From contig OX419756.1 in assembly GCA_948567375.1 (NCBI GenBank), forward strand, positions 54,972,552 through 55,036,551: a stretch of DNA of 64,000 nt, given 5' to 3'. The translations under genes and the position numbers were made by a program. Position 1 is the first letter of the stretch, and every line of letters starts with the position of its first letter. This DNA is from Lunularia cruciata (lineage: Eukaryota; Streptophyta; Marchantiopsida; Lunulariales; Lunulariaceae). Of this stretch, positions 12,741 through 24,393 are shown piece by piece. Under the pieces are notes generated by a model. The model was not told the origin of the DNA, made no database searches, and saw only the letters and a list, made by a program, of their open reading frames with translations.

Positions 12741-13380
12741 TCCATTGCATTCCTTGCATCAACTTCTACAATTGCAAATCCATGATTCCTACACACGACC
12801 AATGTTCAATTGCTACTTCCTACTTCAATAAAGGGTTATAATGATCACTTGAGAGGGTGCATGAACTATGGGGACTACCATTGGGACCTCAAAGGCTTTC
12901 ACTTGTTGATAGTATTCCTCACCAAAATTGTGGACTACAAAATCCCTAAACATGATTTTTGGTCTAACTACATAATGAATTTCTACTTGCGTGTTGAAAG
13001 GGGGAGAATTGGTACATTCAGATCCATAATATCATGGTAGAATGTAGGTTGTCAAATCCCACTCTTTGTTGTATATCACCACAAGTAGAATCACTTGGTT
13101 TGGTGAATTCATCACTCTGTCCATGAATTCTGCTCCAAAGTGATAAACTAGAGATACTCTCATATGCTTACGCTAGATGTACATAATCTTGATGTGGAAT
13201 AGATTAAAGAATGGGAAGCTAGGTGTAAGAAATTTTCCTCTTGGTGCATCCATCCCATTTGCTCTCTAAAGGACTTCAAAAGTCTAACAATTGCACTATG
13301 TTCTCCACCTCAAATTACTCAATTTGAGTAGCTCATGCTCTTCCAAGAGGGATGATCCACTCTCTTGGGTTAAAACACCC

Positions 13381-13392
13381 GCTTTGATACCA
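13381..13392 (-). promoter_or_regulatory. Element Z primer-binding site
   Basis: On the minus strand this reads TGGTATCAAAGC, one base away from the common plant TGGTATCAGAGC complementary to the 3' end of initiator tRNA-Met. It lies one base inside the 5' LTR end, as expected for priming of minus-strand DNA synthesis. Confidence 0.88.
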
Positions 13393-13393
13393 T

Positions 13394-14002
13394 TGTAATA
13401 TTTTGAGGACAAGAGAACTCTCCAAGTGAGATACAAGAGAGAAAATAAAGGTTTCACATTCAATCCTCTGATGCCCCAAGGGAGCACCTTTTTATTATTA
13501 TATAGCAAAGAGGATCCTCTCAAAGGAAGCTCCACCCTTGGTTCAGATACATGGATTGGTGACCTATCAGTGAGCTCTATCCTTGGATTAGTTGTTTAGA
13601 TGGGTGACATGTTAGTCCTTGTCCTATCTAGTTGGTCAAATGGGTTTGACCAAAGGAAATCTTTAGGAAATCTTCTTGTAGGGAGCTTAGAATTGTGTAG
13701 GTGAGGTACCATTGGAAAGCTCTTGATGAGATAAATCATAGGGAGGAAAAGAAAGCCTTTTCCCCCTAGTGAAGAAGAAGGTGGACTAAAAATCTTTCCA
13801 TTTTTGAGGCCTAATTCATCAGTTTAGGCTTCCAAAATTGGCTCTTAAGTTTCAAGCTATTTTTGGCTTCTACCCTATTAGTAGAAGTACTCTTTTGGTG
13901 ACATCTCTGTCTGATCTACCTAGCCCATTGTACACAAATCTGTCTAGATGTTACCAAGCCAATTTTCACCTCTAGGTAATATGTCTAGCTGCTTGTATTA
14001 CA
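13394..14002 (-). repeat. Element Z 5' LTR
   Basis: Direct repeat of 7686-8282, with termini TGTAATAC...ATTACA in element orientation. It would hold the promoter for the element transcript. The right flank begins with the target duplication CTCCT. Confidence 0.92.
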
Positions 14003-14007
14003 CTCCT

Positions 14008-15050
14008 CCATCTCTATCAACAATCATGAGAAATGCAAAGTTGATCATATACTTGCATGTAATGATATCCAACATGGAATCAATGACACCAAGAATATAA
14101 GGTCCTTTGGAAAGTGCATCCTCTTTACAATGCAACAAGGGAACCCTTTCTCATCACCACAATGAACAAACTGTCATCCAAGAGTTCAAAGATTCCATGG
14201 AAACAAGGACATCACCAAGTAGAAATGGAGGAATATGTAAGAATATGGAGTTAGTAGAGACTACTAAGTAAGTAAAATAAGCCAAATATAGTTAAGAATC
14301 CTAACAATGTTCTAGAAGCATCTAGGAAGCTTCTTGGTCAAATATTCTAAATGCACTTTGGTAGCTTCTTAGAGGGAAGCTTTTACATATCTTGCAAGGA
14401 TCAAGTAACTTGCACACCAAGTTAATGGCTAGCATAGCTGGCATGCCAAGCATGTGGCTTCAAGAAGAAAGCTTCCTTGGCAGCTTCTGGGGTAGCTTAG
14501 CTTGCATTCCAAGAAGGTGGCTTTGAGAAATAAGTTTCTTTGGAAGCTCCTCAAGAGCCTTGTGTCAGTTCACGATAAATAACAAAGCCCAACCTCATGC
14601 TAGGCATTCAAAGTTCCCAGCAATTGATAATTTCAACATGACTTGACCTTCCATTCTCCTATTTCTCTCCTTGGTGTTTTACAAATTCTAAAATTGACCA
14701 AGAATTGGCTTCATGTTCATTATATGAATATGCCATTTATAGAAGTCAATTTGCATAATATATTACATATATATTATGTAATATATATGTATATATGACA
14801 TCATATATTACAAGGCATAGCCACAATATATAGGTTTTACAACTATTGCAACTCAAAGATTCCTTATGAGAAGACTTGTTTTAAGAAATCAAGACTTGTT
14901 TTAAGTCTTGATATTTGATAAGGTAAAATCACTCACTAAAACTAGAGGTAGAATGATTCATACTTCAAAGATCATCTACTAATGGTTACTCACATGGGTG
15001 AATATAGGTGATGGTACTAAAAATATTATCACTCATTAAGATACTAATCT
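14008..15050 (+). mobile_element. Element Q, right part, and adjoining sequence of unclear origin
   Basis: The sequence after the CTCCT duplication continues Q (excision of Z restores the reading across 7680/14008). From about 14240 it becomes non-coding, with several GGAAGCTT/AAGCTTC-rich stretches (14330-14560) that could be an LTR of Q, although no second copy was found in the window. An AT palindrome occurs near 14755-14812 (ATATATTACATATATATTATG). No gene is seen here. Confidence 0.4.
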
Positions 15051-15059
15051 CAACCCTTT

Positions 15060-17640
15060 CAGAGAATTTTAGTGGTTTAAAGAACAGTCTTTCAAGTGCC
15101 TAAAATCATCAAGAACATATTTTCTATTGGTCAAATTATTACAATGTCTTAAGGTTGTATTTAACCAAGATGGTGTTTTTGTTGACAAGTATAAGAAGCG
15201 TGCTATTCCATTGGATGCAAAATATTTAAGTTGGACATTAAGATCTCTAATGCTACAAATCAAATGCTATGTATATTCATAGCTCAATTCCACTTTCAGA
15301 TTTTAAGATAGGGCATAAAAGAATGGATCACATGGAACTTCAAAGATTTAAAATGCTACCTGCATCATATCTAGTTATAAGTAGTTCAACAATTTTTGAA
15401 TGGATTAGTTAGCCTATAATGGTTTGTGAGGCTTGTTAATTTGGTAAGCAATCTAGAAAAACTTTCAAGCATCACAATACAAGTACCTCTATTGTGTTAA
15501 AATTGACACTTACTAGTGTATGGACTGCTTTGAGAAGGAGTTTGATAGATTCTAAGTATTTTCTTTCATTTATTGAAGATGTTTTAAGATTCATTTATGT
15601 GGGTCTAATTTTTGAAAGGAAAATTAGATGTCTTGGTGCTATAAATATTTAAGCTGCTTGTGGAGAAGTAATATGGTTGTAATGTCTTACATCTATGTTT
15701 TGGTGGAGTAGGAGAGTTCAATTCAAATCATTTTGACACTTTTCTACATAATTAAGGTATGAAGCAAGAAGTTACTTGCAATTATATGTTTTAAACAAAA
15801 TAGAATTGTTGAGTGAAAGAACCAACATATTGCAGAAGTTGCAAGATTAATGTTCAACAAGAAGGCAATGACTAATTATTATTGGAAAAAAGGAATCAGT
15901 TTTGCAATTTACTTGATAAACCAATCTCCTAATGTAGTGGTGTATAAAGTGATACCTTTTCAAGCTATAAGAAACATGCTCTATCAAATTTGAAGCTTTT
16001 TGGTTTATTTGCTTTGTTCATGTTCTTAAGAAGAGAGGCAAAAGCTAAATTCTAAGCACAAAAATTAGTCTTTCTTGGATATCACTCATATTCAAAAGGA
16101 TATAGGTTCTATGAACCTAATGTGAATATTTTTTTATTTTTAGCAGAGATGTAGTATTTTAGGAAATGAAATCTTGATATCAATATCCTACAAGTTGCAC
16201 ATCTGATTTACTACTTATAGTACCTTCTACTCCTTCCATTGTTCCAACTAGTATTTTTATTCCACAAGCTAGTATTTATAGTGCCACTAGTGATTTTAGT
16301 GAACATTCTTGTACTCATTTATTTATAATCCTTACTCAAGATAGGCTATTGAGAAGCTTTAGTCTCTCAACACATAAAATATTTATTCTCTACTTTCTCC
16401 ACTAATAATTCAAGTCCTTTATTGGAACAAATGGTCAATAAACCATGCAATTTAGAGATTTGGATCCCTTTAGATGAGGCTACAAATAGTGCTTCTCAAC
16501 CTGAACCTATGCCTCAATGAAGGAAAAGTACATGGGTACAAATATCCTAGCAGATGCTTTCAACTTGAAGTGCTTTTACCCAACACCATGCATATATGGT
16601 GAAGGCTATCCAAGAACAAGGACTAAATTCTCTTGAGGAGGCAATGCATCATGCAAATTTGGGGTGCAAACCATGGAGCTTGAAGTTGTTGTACTATGTA
16701 AACAACAAACATAGGAGGTGGTGGATTTACCTCCAAATGAAAAGGCAATTTTCTGCATGTAGATTATTAAGATCAGTAGAAATTATGATGGTGTTAGTAG
16801 TAAATACAAGGTAAACTTGCAGCAAAGGGCTATTCATACTATTATGCAATTGGTTTTGATACGAAGTCAAGCCTAGTTTACAAGATGTGATCAATCCATC
16901 CATGTTGTCTCAATGTTGGACACCTTAAATAAGTGAAAGCTCTTTTAGATGGACTTCAATAATGCTTTCCACAATGGAGATTTGGAGGAGGAGGTCTAAA
17001 GGATCCAACCACTTGGATGCAACAATCCAAAATATTCAAATAAAAATTATTCATTGAAAAAGTCTCTTCATTGATTTAAGCAAGCTATATGAGCTTGGAA
17101 TGATAAGAAAAATTCATCATCTCTTGTTCATAGGATTTTGAGTTTGTAGTTCAGATTTTTGGTTGTACTGACTACATGTTGGTCATAATATGGTTTTATT
17201 GATCATTTATGCAGATGACCTAATCATCATTGGTAGCTATCAAGATCTCATTTGGCAAGTGAAAGATCAAATGAAGAGAGAGTTAAACATGAAGGAATTG
17301 GAAAAAACTCAAATACTTATTAGGAATTAAGTTTATCCAAGATGGCAATATTCTTTTGTTACTACAATGTCAATAATCTTTCAAATGTATGGAGAAGTTT
17401 GGTATAATTGCATATAAGCCTATTTCTACTCCTCTCCTCACTTGTGACGGTGAGTTATTGGGTGATCCAATATGTATAGACAACTTGTCAAAAGTCTTAT
17501 TTATTTGACTCTTACTAGATCACATCTAAGTCGGACGAGTGAGTTGATTTATACAAGCACCAAGGAAGAAACATCTTGATTTGGTTTGGACGATTTTTAC
17601 TTTATATGAAGTTTACCATTCAATTTGGTCTTAACTATTC
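15060..17640 (+). mobile_element. Decayed Ty1/copia element
   Basis: The plus-strand translation follows copia pol order. A GAG-pre-integrase segment with MDHMELQRLKMLP and GKQSRKTFKHHNT lies near 15320-15480. Integrase remnants follow to about 16080, including YLINQSPNVVVYKVIPF. RT then has NAFHNGDLEEEV near 16950-16990 and the catalytic LIIYADDLIIIGS near 17195-17235. Stops and frameshifts are dense and LTRs were not found. The YADD-type motif and integrase-before-RT order separate it from the gypsy elements on either side. Confidence 0.75.
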
Positions 17641-17804
17641 AACTAATGATTACACATTGTACAAGATTTTGCTAATGTGGATTAAGTAGGAAATGCTATA
17701 GATGGTGAATGGATACAAATAGAATATAGGAGTGCCGTTAATGCAATACGTATCAATTTGGCTTCACACTTTATTACAAGATATAGAATATAAATTTCAT
17801 TATC

Positions 17805-17807
<3 letters not shown>

Positions 17808-17898
<91 letters not shown>
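17808..17898. repeat. (TA)n microsatellite, about 90 bp
   Basis: Uninterrupted AT dinucleotides. Open frames through it, reading as Ile-Tyr repeats on both strands, are artefacts of the repeat. Confidence 0.98.
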
Positions 17899-17901
<3 letters not shown>

Positions 17902-18768
17902 CATTATTGTTAACTTGCTAGGAATCCAATATCTGGTGCCAGGACCAAATATATTGGAGAGTGAATAGACATTAAACTTGGTAGTAATATTTCTTACCAT
18001 GACCACACATTGAATAAAACGTCCAGGAAGAAACGAAAACAACAAACAAATCCAAATTAAACCTAAATGGAAATGACATGAGGTTCATTATCATTTTAAG
18101 CAAGAGAAGGTATTGGCTGGAGAGTAAGATCTTTAGATCTGCAATGTATTCGTCCGGATCGGCAAGTTCCTACAGATCTCATCTAGTTGTCACATATATT
18201 GATGTTAACTTGAGGGGAAGTGCTGATAGGGTGCACAAGCTAATATTCCTCGCGCCTAGTCTGCGCGGGAAAGTTTACTTTTTTAGTCACCATTTTTTAG
18301 TTTATGGTGAAGTGAGACTCAATACATGGAATGAATGGAAGAGAACAAGTGTTTCACATACCATTCTACGGTGAACTTTTGTATCTCCACTTTTCATTTT
18401 CTACTTCGTACTATTCAGCAGTACCTCGTGAACGTGACAATCCACCCAATGCCTTCGGAACGTGGTAAGGTTCTGTTACATAAGCACATTACGGGTCTAT
18501 TTAGCATCGCCTTGTGAACGTGGCAGTACACATCATAACTCAACCGGTTTGAACAAGCGATAGCGCTGATAAGTACAGCAATTAGAATTGACATCGATCA
18601 AGTATATTTCTGGTGAAACTGTATATACCTGTGATCTGGAAGCAAGATAAAAGTATTTGCTTTTTGAAAATGTTGAGAGCTCTCTTTGATGAACTATATT
18701 ACAAGCTTCGAAGACAGAAGAACAAGATAGATTAGTTTACAACTTAATGTCTCTTGGTAATCTCGAGT
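17899..18768. other. Intergenic region 3' of the PrpF gene
   Basis: It has no recognisable gene or transposon domain. Base composition becomes less AT-rich from about 18110, matching the neighbouring gene. It presumably contains the 3' untranslated region of the minus-strand PrpF gene. Confidence 0.5.
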
Positions 18769-20151
18769 TTACATGGCCCAATTTACGTGACTTGTTCCAT
18801 CCGCAGAGGGTTTCTTACCATCACTCGATTCATCAGCCACAAAGAGTTCCCTAAAACATCTGTGCACTTTGTATATGCGCTGCTCATCCTGTTTATCTCC
18901 GTGCCACCAATGCGATGGAACTCGAAGAAATCCTTCGGCAATGAGCTTTGCAGTTCGGAGGATGTCTGCACTCCTTACCGTCAGTCCAACTTCGCCTTCC
19001 AGTTGCTCACTTTCCAGAGTGACTTGAATAGCTCCCGAAGGGTGCTCTATTACCACTTTTTGTTTTCCCTCCTCGTTCGTCTTTCTCGATACATCGTCTG
19101 CTACTGAACCCTTTAGAATGCAGCACGACCCAATACAGATTGCTCCAGTGACAGCCATTGATGCATGTGTACTTCCAGGCGTGAAGTAGCGAGCAAGGAT
19201 GTTGGTCGTCTCTTTAGTGGGCTCCGCAACAATTGCAAAAGTGGGGAGAACTTTACCCGTCACATCTCCGTATCCCATCTTCTCTCCAGCTAGCATCCTG
19301 ACTGCCTCCAGCCGCTTGAAAAACTCAGCATCTGCATCCAATTCTGCCGTCGTTTCACGACCCGTCTTTCCGAAAGCCGATGCTTTAGCGATGACCATTG
19401 GCATAGAAACGTCAATACACGTAACCTCTAACCCATTAAAAACATCCCGCACGTTACCCGTGGGTAGGAGCTTCCCTTTACTTTCAGAACCCACGACGTT
19501 CATGAATTTGAGAGTGACGGGAGCCGCAGTCCCTCCAACACCATCTATGGATGCATTCCCTTCGTAGCAAACTTCATAATCGTCCCCTTTGCGCAGCGTC
19601 TGAATGGTAGCTTCAGCCCTGGTATGGTTGTTCACAGCATGAATGATTACGGAGGTTGTCCCGTTTCGTATCTTTTCCTCGTCAACAAGACCCATTTCAA
19701 TGGCAACTTGCGCTACAGCGGACATAATGTTTCCGCAGCTTGGAGCGAAGTCCACAGAGGGTGACGTGTGGTTCACTTGTGCGAATCGAAAATCAACATC
19801 GACCCCCTCCGTCTCAGATTTTGATAGGATGGCAACTTTGTTAGTAATAGAAGTGGTGCCGCCAATCCCACATACTTGTTTGATGTCCAGGTGCGCGTGC
19901 TCGTCTATGTTACAGTCTTTCAGCGTACATCCATACTCCGCTTTAAGCGCATTTGTAAAGTCTGTTTTTACTATGGAGGGATCGATTGCGGTATCCTGAA
20001 CCTTGAATGTTGGGACTGTGCCCATGACGTTAAGAAGAAGTCCACTAAGTTCCTCATCAGTGTAGGGCAGGTGCTGTTTGAGGAAGAAGCAGCCCTTTGA
20101 GGTGCCCCCTCTCACGAAAAAGTAAGGCAGCCTCCGAACTCCTTGAGTCAT
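18769..20151 (-). CDS. PrpF-family protein (2-methylaconitate isomerase-like), intact, intronless
   Basis: Bacterial PrpF isomerises 2-methylaconitate in the AcnD/PrpF branch of the methylcitrate cycle of propionate breakdown. Other members act on related unsaturated tricarboxylates. The 460-residue frame is intact and starts MTQGVRRLPYFFVRGGTSKG, with RGGTSKG at 14-20 as at the N-terminus of PrpF. It has GGTTSITNKVA at 97-107, where K105 aligns with the catalytic-region Lys, SCGN at 138-141 (C139 at the position of the diaminopimelate-epimerase-fold Cys), and EHPSG at 369-373. The tail after about residue 415 (HWWHGDKQ onward) is longer than in bacterial members of just under 400 residues. 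No plant targeting peptide is obvious. GC content is higher than in the surrounding repeats. No prpB, prpC or acnD partner is nearby. The family call is firm; substrate and origin are uncertain. Confidence 0.88.
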   Translation of the reverse strand: MTQGVRRLPYFFVRGGTSKGCFFLKQHLPYTDEELSGLLLNVMGTVPTFKVQDTAIDPSIVKTDFTNALKAEYGCTLKDCNIDEHAHLDIKQVCGIGGTTSITNKVAILSKSETEGVDVDFRFAQVNHTSPSVDFAPSCGNIMSAVAQVAIEMGLVDEEKIRNGTTSVIIHAVNNHTRAEATIQTLRKGDDYEVCYEGNASIDGVGGTAAPVTLKFMNVVGSESKGKLLPTGNVRDVFNGLEVTCIDVSMPMVIAKASAFGKTGRETTAELDADAEFFKRLEAVRMLAGEKMGYGDVTGKVLPTFAIVAEPTKETTNILARYFTPGSTHASMAVTGAICIGSCCILKGSVADDVSRKTNEEGKQKVVIEHPSGAIQVTLESEQLEGEVGLTVRSADILRTAKLIAEGFLRVPSHWWHGDKQDEQRIYKVHRCFRELFVADESSDGKKPSADGTSHVNWAM

Positions 20152-22109
20152 GTTGATTTCTCGAAGTATCTGCAGATGCCAATCCCGGTTTCATCTCATC
20201 AGCTATTATTATTAGCATAGTGGATTCAGATTTTACGTCCGAAATTTTACATTGACAAACTTGAAATACACTTATTCAGGGTTTCTAACATTAGCCTGTC
20301 GAAGAAAAGATTTAGTTGCGACCCTTCGAATTTCAGATGTCCCAGAACCGACACATGAATGTACTACAGCATGTGTGTGGGAAAAGTTATGCCGAAAACA
20401 AATCAATCCATGAGTTAATAAGCAGTAAAAGAGTAACACTCACGTCTCCCTATTATCATCTATGATTTGCATATCAAAGAATAACTTACTGCTTCTTCCG
20501 CTCTCCAGCGTAGCGTTCAAAGCGAAAGAGGAGTTCCAACTGTTCATATGAAAGCATATTCCACTGGCAAGGTTTTATGGCTTTTGACATGAACCAAAAG
20601 CATTACAATTCCCAGGTAGAGCATCCGCGCTAGGTGTTACCACTAAGAACTTGTAGTCGTGTAAATGATTTTGGACGCACCTACCGATCTAATTCATAGA
20701 ACGATGTCTCCATATTCACAATCTCTGGCATACTGGCGTCGGAATGCAAACATGGCTTACAGACTTCTCAGCTTGAGTTTGATCAATTTCGTCCAGCTGG
20801 ACACTGCCTCCAGACAGAGAACTTACTGTAGCTTCTCTTTTGCCGACGCGTTCGCTGATAAACAAGTAGTACAGTTAATCGAAGTTTGGCACCCCAACAT
20901 AGGTTGAATACAAAAGGGAATATTAAGCTGAGTAAAGGTTTATGTATCTAAGAATCAGGACCGTGGCTTGTTGTAAGTCAAGTGAGATCAACGAGTGACT
21001 GTCCGAAACTACTCCTTGCATTACCTTGTTGATAAACAAGAAATAAAATCTTGTAGATATTCTGTATGTGTAGGATTTTTGCTTATGCTTGTCAATGTAA
21101 AAAGTCTGTTGGTCATTCTAACCTTTGAGGTATCACACGTACTAGCACTCAAATTTCTTTCTAGTCTCACCTGAATAGACATTCCTGATTGTATTTAAGA
21201 ATACTAGACTTTTCTCATATCTATGGTTTTCAAAAGAAGTACACAAAACTTCATTCATTCAATATAAATAACACCCAAAAATAAAGTAGAATAGAACATA
21301 TCTATGGTTTTCAAAAGAAGTACACAAAAGTTCATTCACGCAATATAAGTAACACCCAAAACTAAAGTAGAATAGAACACGTTTGAAATGATATTAAACA
21401 GTTCACGAAATGTAAGATTTTGAAGATAATCATCGTAAGAGAACTCACAATAACAAGCCCAGATAATACACCTATAAACATAGAAGCAAAATTTAGTGAG
21501 TTGGCTGGCCCTATTTAACCCTAAGTGAGGCTTCGCCCCTCTTTAACCTAATCACTTATCTTCTTAACCTTGTCACTTTATCTCTAGATAAAGTGGGATG
21601 TATCTAGAAAAGATGATTAATACAGGGATTGTGCTAAACTCGAGATTAATTAAATTAATGTTGTAACTTACAACTAACGGGAAGAGTATGATGAAAACTA
21701 CAATAGAGATCATGAAGGAAAATAGGATATACATGTCACCCAGAAAGATGTACATCTGATTATTACATACATGTTCAGGCTTAGAGTGCATACATGGCGG
21801 AGGAAGAACTCAATATCTGCACAGTTCTCTAGATCCAGCTGATATGAGCACTTCAAGCGTCTAGAGATTATCTCAAAGAAGCTTACAATCAATAGCAAGG
21901 AGAACAGTCAAACGCGTGTATTTAAACCACAAACAGAACAGGTTACATGCATAAGTTTAAGCTTGATGGTCCCTGTTGTTACGACGGGGGATAGTTGTGG
22001 AATCTTGTAAATCTTGTTGGTAAATCTGTAAATGAATCAACATACTTCCATCTTTTTTCAGTTGGTTCTTTCAACATCAGCTGTTCAGTCGGCAGGCACC
22101 AATTTTTTT
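20152..22109. other. Intergenic region 5' of the PrpF gene
   Basis: It contains the presumed promoter and leader of the minus-strand PrpF gene. No domain-bearing gene was found. One short tandem duplication lies at 21217-21378. Small open frames at 20665-20907 and 21573-21898 show no family features. Confidence 0.5.
21217..21378. repeat. 81-bp tandem duplication
   Basis: Two adjacent copies beginning ATATCTATGGTTTTCAAAAG at 21217 and 21298 and ending AGTAGAATAGAAC. They differ at about five positions. Confidence 0.9.
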
Positions 22110-22400
22110 TTAAAGAAACCACATAAAACACATGAAGGATGATGGGAAGACCCTGTCAAGCCGAACAAGGGAGAGAGACAAAAGAAGTAAAATGGGGCTA
22201 GACTCCAATAGTATGGATATGAGAAATCTGCCTGACCACACCTAAGATAACCGAGCTAAATAAGGTCTACAAACTCCTGAAGATAGGAAGAAGCATCACC
22301 TAGAGCGAGTGCTCTCTTATGGATTATACCAGCCCATGCTCTCGGTAGAGCAATGGATATATGTTGTCTAAAAATATGAAAATAGTACCCTAACGTTTAA
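22110..22400. repeat. Dispersed repeat, copy 1 (also at 59060-59320 and partly at 23690-23790)
   Basis: From ACACATGAAGGAT through GGGAAGACCC, TCTTATGGATTATACC and TAGAGCAATGGATA, this stretch matches 59070-59320 in order and spacing, about 37 kb away. It carries no coding domain. The family type is unknown; a non-autonomous element or an old segmental copy are both possible. Confidence 0.65.
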
Positions 22401-22443
22401 TATGAGAAGCTCTCGAGCACTACTTGTGTATAGAATGTCATAT

Positions 22444-22740
22444 CTATTGACAGGCTGATGTGACTTTAAATATTTCCGTTTTGAAGATCTTCTGGGAAAT
22501 ATATACAGGGTTATATACAGCTTCAAAAGCGTTCATACTGAGTCTAATCTGGATTCGTATGGCCTTGGAGGAGATGCGACGATTCTCGTGTTCGGATGCT
22601 GGGAGCCGAGGGTAGTTACTGTCTGAGCTAAAAACGGCAATAATCAGACGATCAAAGTCTTGAATGGACCAAATTGCGTGTACGATGAAGCCCGAAACCT
22701 TAGACGTAAGCACACAACAACTACCTTCCCCAGCTACCAT
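22444..22740 (-). CDS. Hypothetical 98-residue open frame, doubtful
   Basis: It starts with ATG (MVAGEGSCCVLTSK) and has a composition less biased than the surrounding AT-rich DNA. It ends just before the dispersed repeat. I recognise no domain, signal peptide or membrane segment. It could be an exon of an unrecognised host gene or a chance frame. It is listed because this is the low-repeat gene island around PrpF. Confidence 0.2.
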   Translation of the reverse strand: MVAGEGSCCVLTSKVSGFIVHAIWSIQDFDRLIIAVFSSDSNYPRLPASEHENRRISSKAIRIQIRLSMNAFEAVYNPVYISQKIFKTEIFKVTSACQ

Positions 22741-24393
22741 GTGCTATCCGTGTGTTTGGATCTCTCATCGTAAAATACAAAAGTGAATCTTACAAGATAT
22801 GGATGTGCAGTAGTTGGTCGAACCCGAACACACAAGTTATAATTCTGCATTTTACATCTCTTATTGAGATAAGAGCTTTCCCATCCGTTCTCTTTTAAAT
22901 ATTACCTTCCCGTTTCTTCACCCAAAGCAATGAACAGCATCAGGCTTGGACAAAATCGGCCGCACTTGGAAACCCAACGCAAAGAGGTACGACTTCAGAA
23001 GGAGGACCCGTTATAACCAGAGCTACTTTCATCTCTAGAAGCCACTGTATAGATCATATTGGCAAGTTTCACTCTGAACCTGATTTAGTAGGTACTTGCA
23101 CATCCATATAAGCACTCTTCAACGAGTTTCGATATCCCATGTTCCCTACCCAGTTTTCGCCAAAAATTCTGTAGCAGTTCTGCAGCAGTACCTTGAGAGG
23201 GCTGTCGCATGAAGGACTCTTGTTCAACTTCACTTCAATTTGGGTGAAAATTCTGTGTTCGTGACCAGTCTAAAAAGGGCTCCTTTACACGAGTCAAAGG
23301 TCACAACTTGCGAACTGATGAACTCGTGTCTTGGATATTCACACTTGAAGAAACTGCATGGATACAAGTATCAGTTTCCAAGAGGAAGTTGCTGGCACTT
23401 TGCTACAACATATGGAAAGCTTGGTAGAAATCCCTATGGAAAGCTAGGTAGAAGTCCCTACGTAAATCTTCTTCTCTCGTTATTGAAGAAGACAGGGTAC
23501 ATTGTGGAATTCTGGATGAAGCTGTGAAGGGAGCAAACTGCTGTTTCGTAAGCAAATGATACTTTCTCACATTCGATATAGAAGTTCGAGTCCTAATCAA
23601 GAAAATCAGATTTTGAAATTAGTCGAAAAATTCTGCCTAGAAGAATATAATGAGATGAATATTTTCAATGTACAAGCTCAACAAAGGAATATGTATGGGA
23701 CCGGTATTGAAGAGGATGGGAAGACCCCTTCACGCCCGTACAAGGAACACCCAAATCCAAAGAGGGTAAAATAAGGTTCAACTTAAGGACTATTGCACTT
23801 AATTAGTTTTACTGTTGTATATACGATAAAGAGATTATGTATTTATGAGAAATTTTATGATTTACACACGATTGGGACATCTAAAGGATCCCTTGCCACC
23901 TTTCTATTTTCTGCTTATCCTTTGTAGAACTCCATGGCCAGTGAAAATAGAGGAAAGACCTCACTACATTCCCATGTACTTGAAGACTGTGGCTATTTTC
24001 TTTCTGCTTATTGCCTAACTAAGATATTGGTGATCATCCGCTCCAAAACTGCATCTTAAGTGTAAGGTCAACTGCAACATGGTCAATTGTAATGTTATCT
24101 TCTTAGTCCTCTATTTTGACCGTATAGAATTTTAACTTAATCCACATTAGTATTTAATTGAATCCATATTAATATCAATGCTCACTCTATATTAAATATC
24201 CACTCTCTTGTACCAATGGAAAAACTATATCCTCCTGGCATTATGTATAGAGATCCTCTATCTTTAAAGAGAGTAACGTGTCATATGCACTCATAATGTA
24301 TTTAAAACTATATCAAATTCGTAACAAAGATACAAATGAGCACCAAACCTAAGCAAAATCTTAGGTTTTATTGTAGTAAAGAGAGTAGATATT
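22741..24393. other. Intergenic region without a supported gene
   Basis: It has moderate base composition to about 23560 and AT-rich sequence after that. A short segment at 23690-23790 (GGATGGGAAGACCCC, then GTACAAGGA and GGGTAAAATAAGG) matches the head of the dispersed repeat at 22130 and 59080. No retroelement domain or RNA gene was recognised. Confidence 0.45.

Larger units (their letters stand above)
7686..14002 (-). mobile_element. Element Z: structurally complete Ty3/gypsy chromovirus inserted in Q
   Basis: Two directly repeated LTRs (7686-8282 and 13394-14002) bound a minus-strand gag-protease-RT-RNase H-integrase-chromodomain order. The 5 bp CTCCT occurs immediately left (7681-7685) and right (14003-14007), a typical 5-bp target-site duplication. 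Each LTR in element orientation begins TGTAATACAAGC or a one-base variant and ends ...TACTACA or ...ATTACA. A primer-binding site matching initiator tRNA-Met adjoins the 5' LTR. Total length is 6,317 bp, normal for chromoviruses. The LTRs differ at many positions and the genes have stops, so the insertion is old and inactive. Confidence 0.92.

Noticed and set aside
17732-18045. Open frames on both strands with long Ile-Tyr runs
   Set aside because: They are translations of the (TA)n microsatellite.
19199-19999. Plus-strand frames of about 120 residues
   Set aside because: They are shadows of the intact PrpF gene on the other strand.
23240-23527. A 95-residue plus-strand frame
   Set aside because: It starts at TTG rather than ATG and has no recognisable family.
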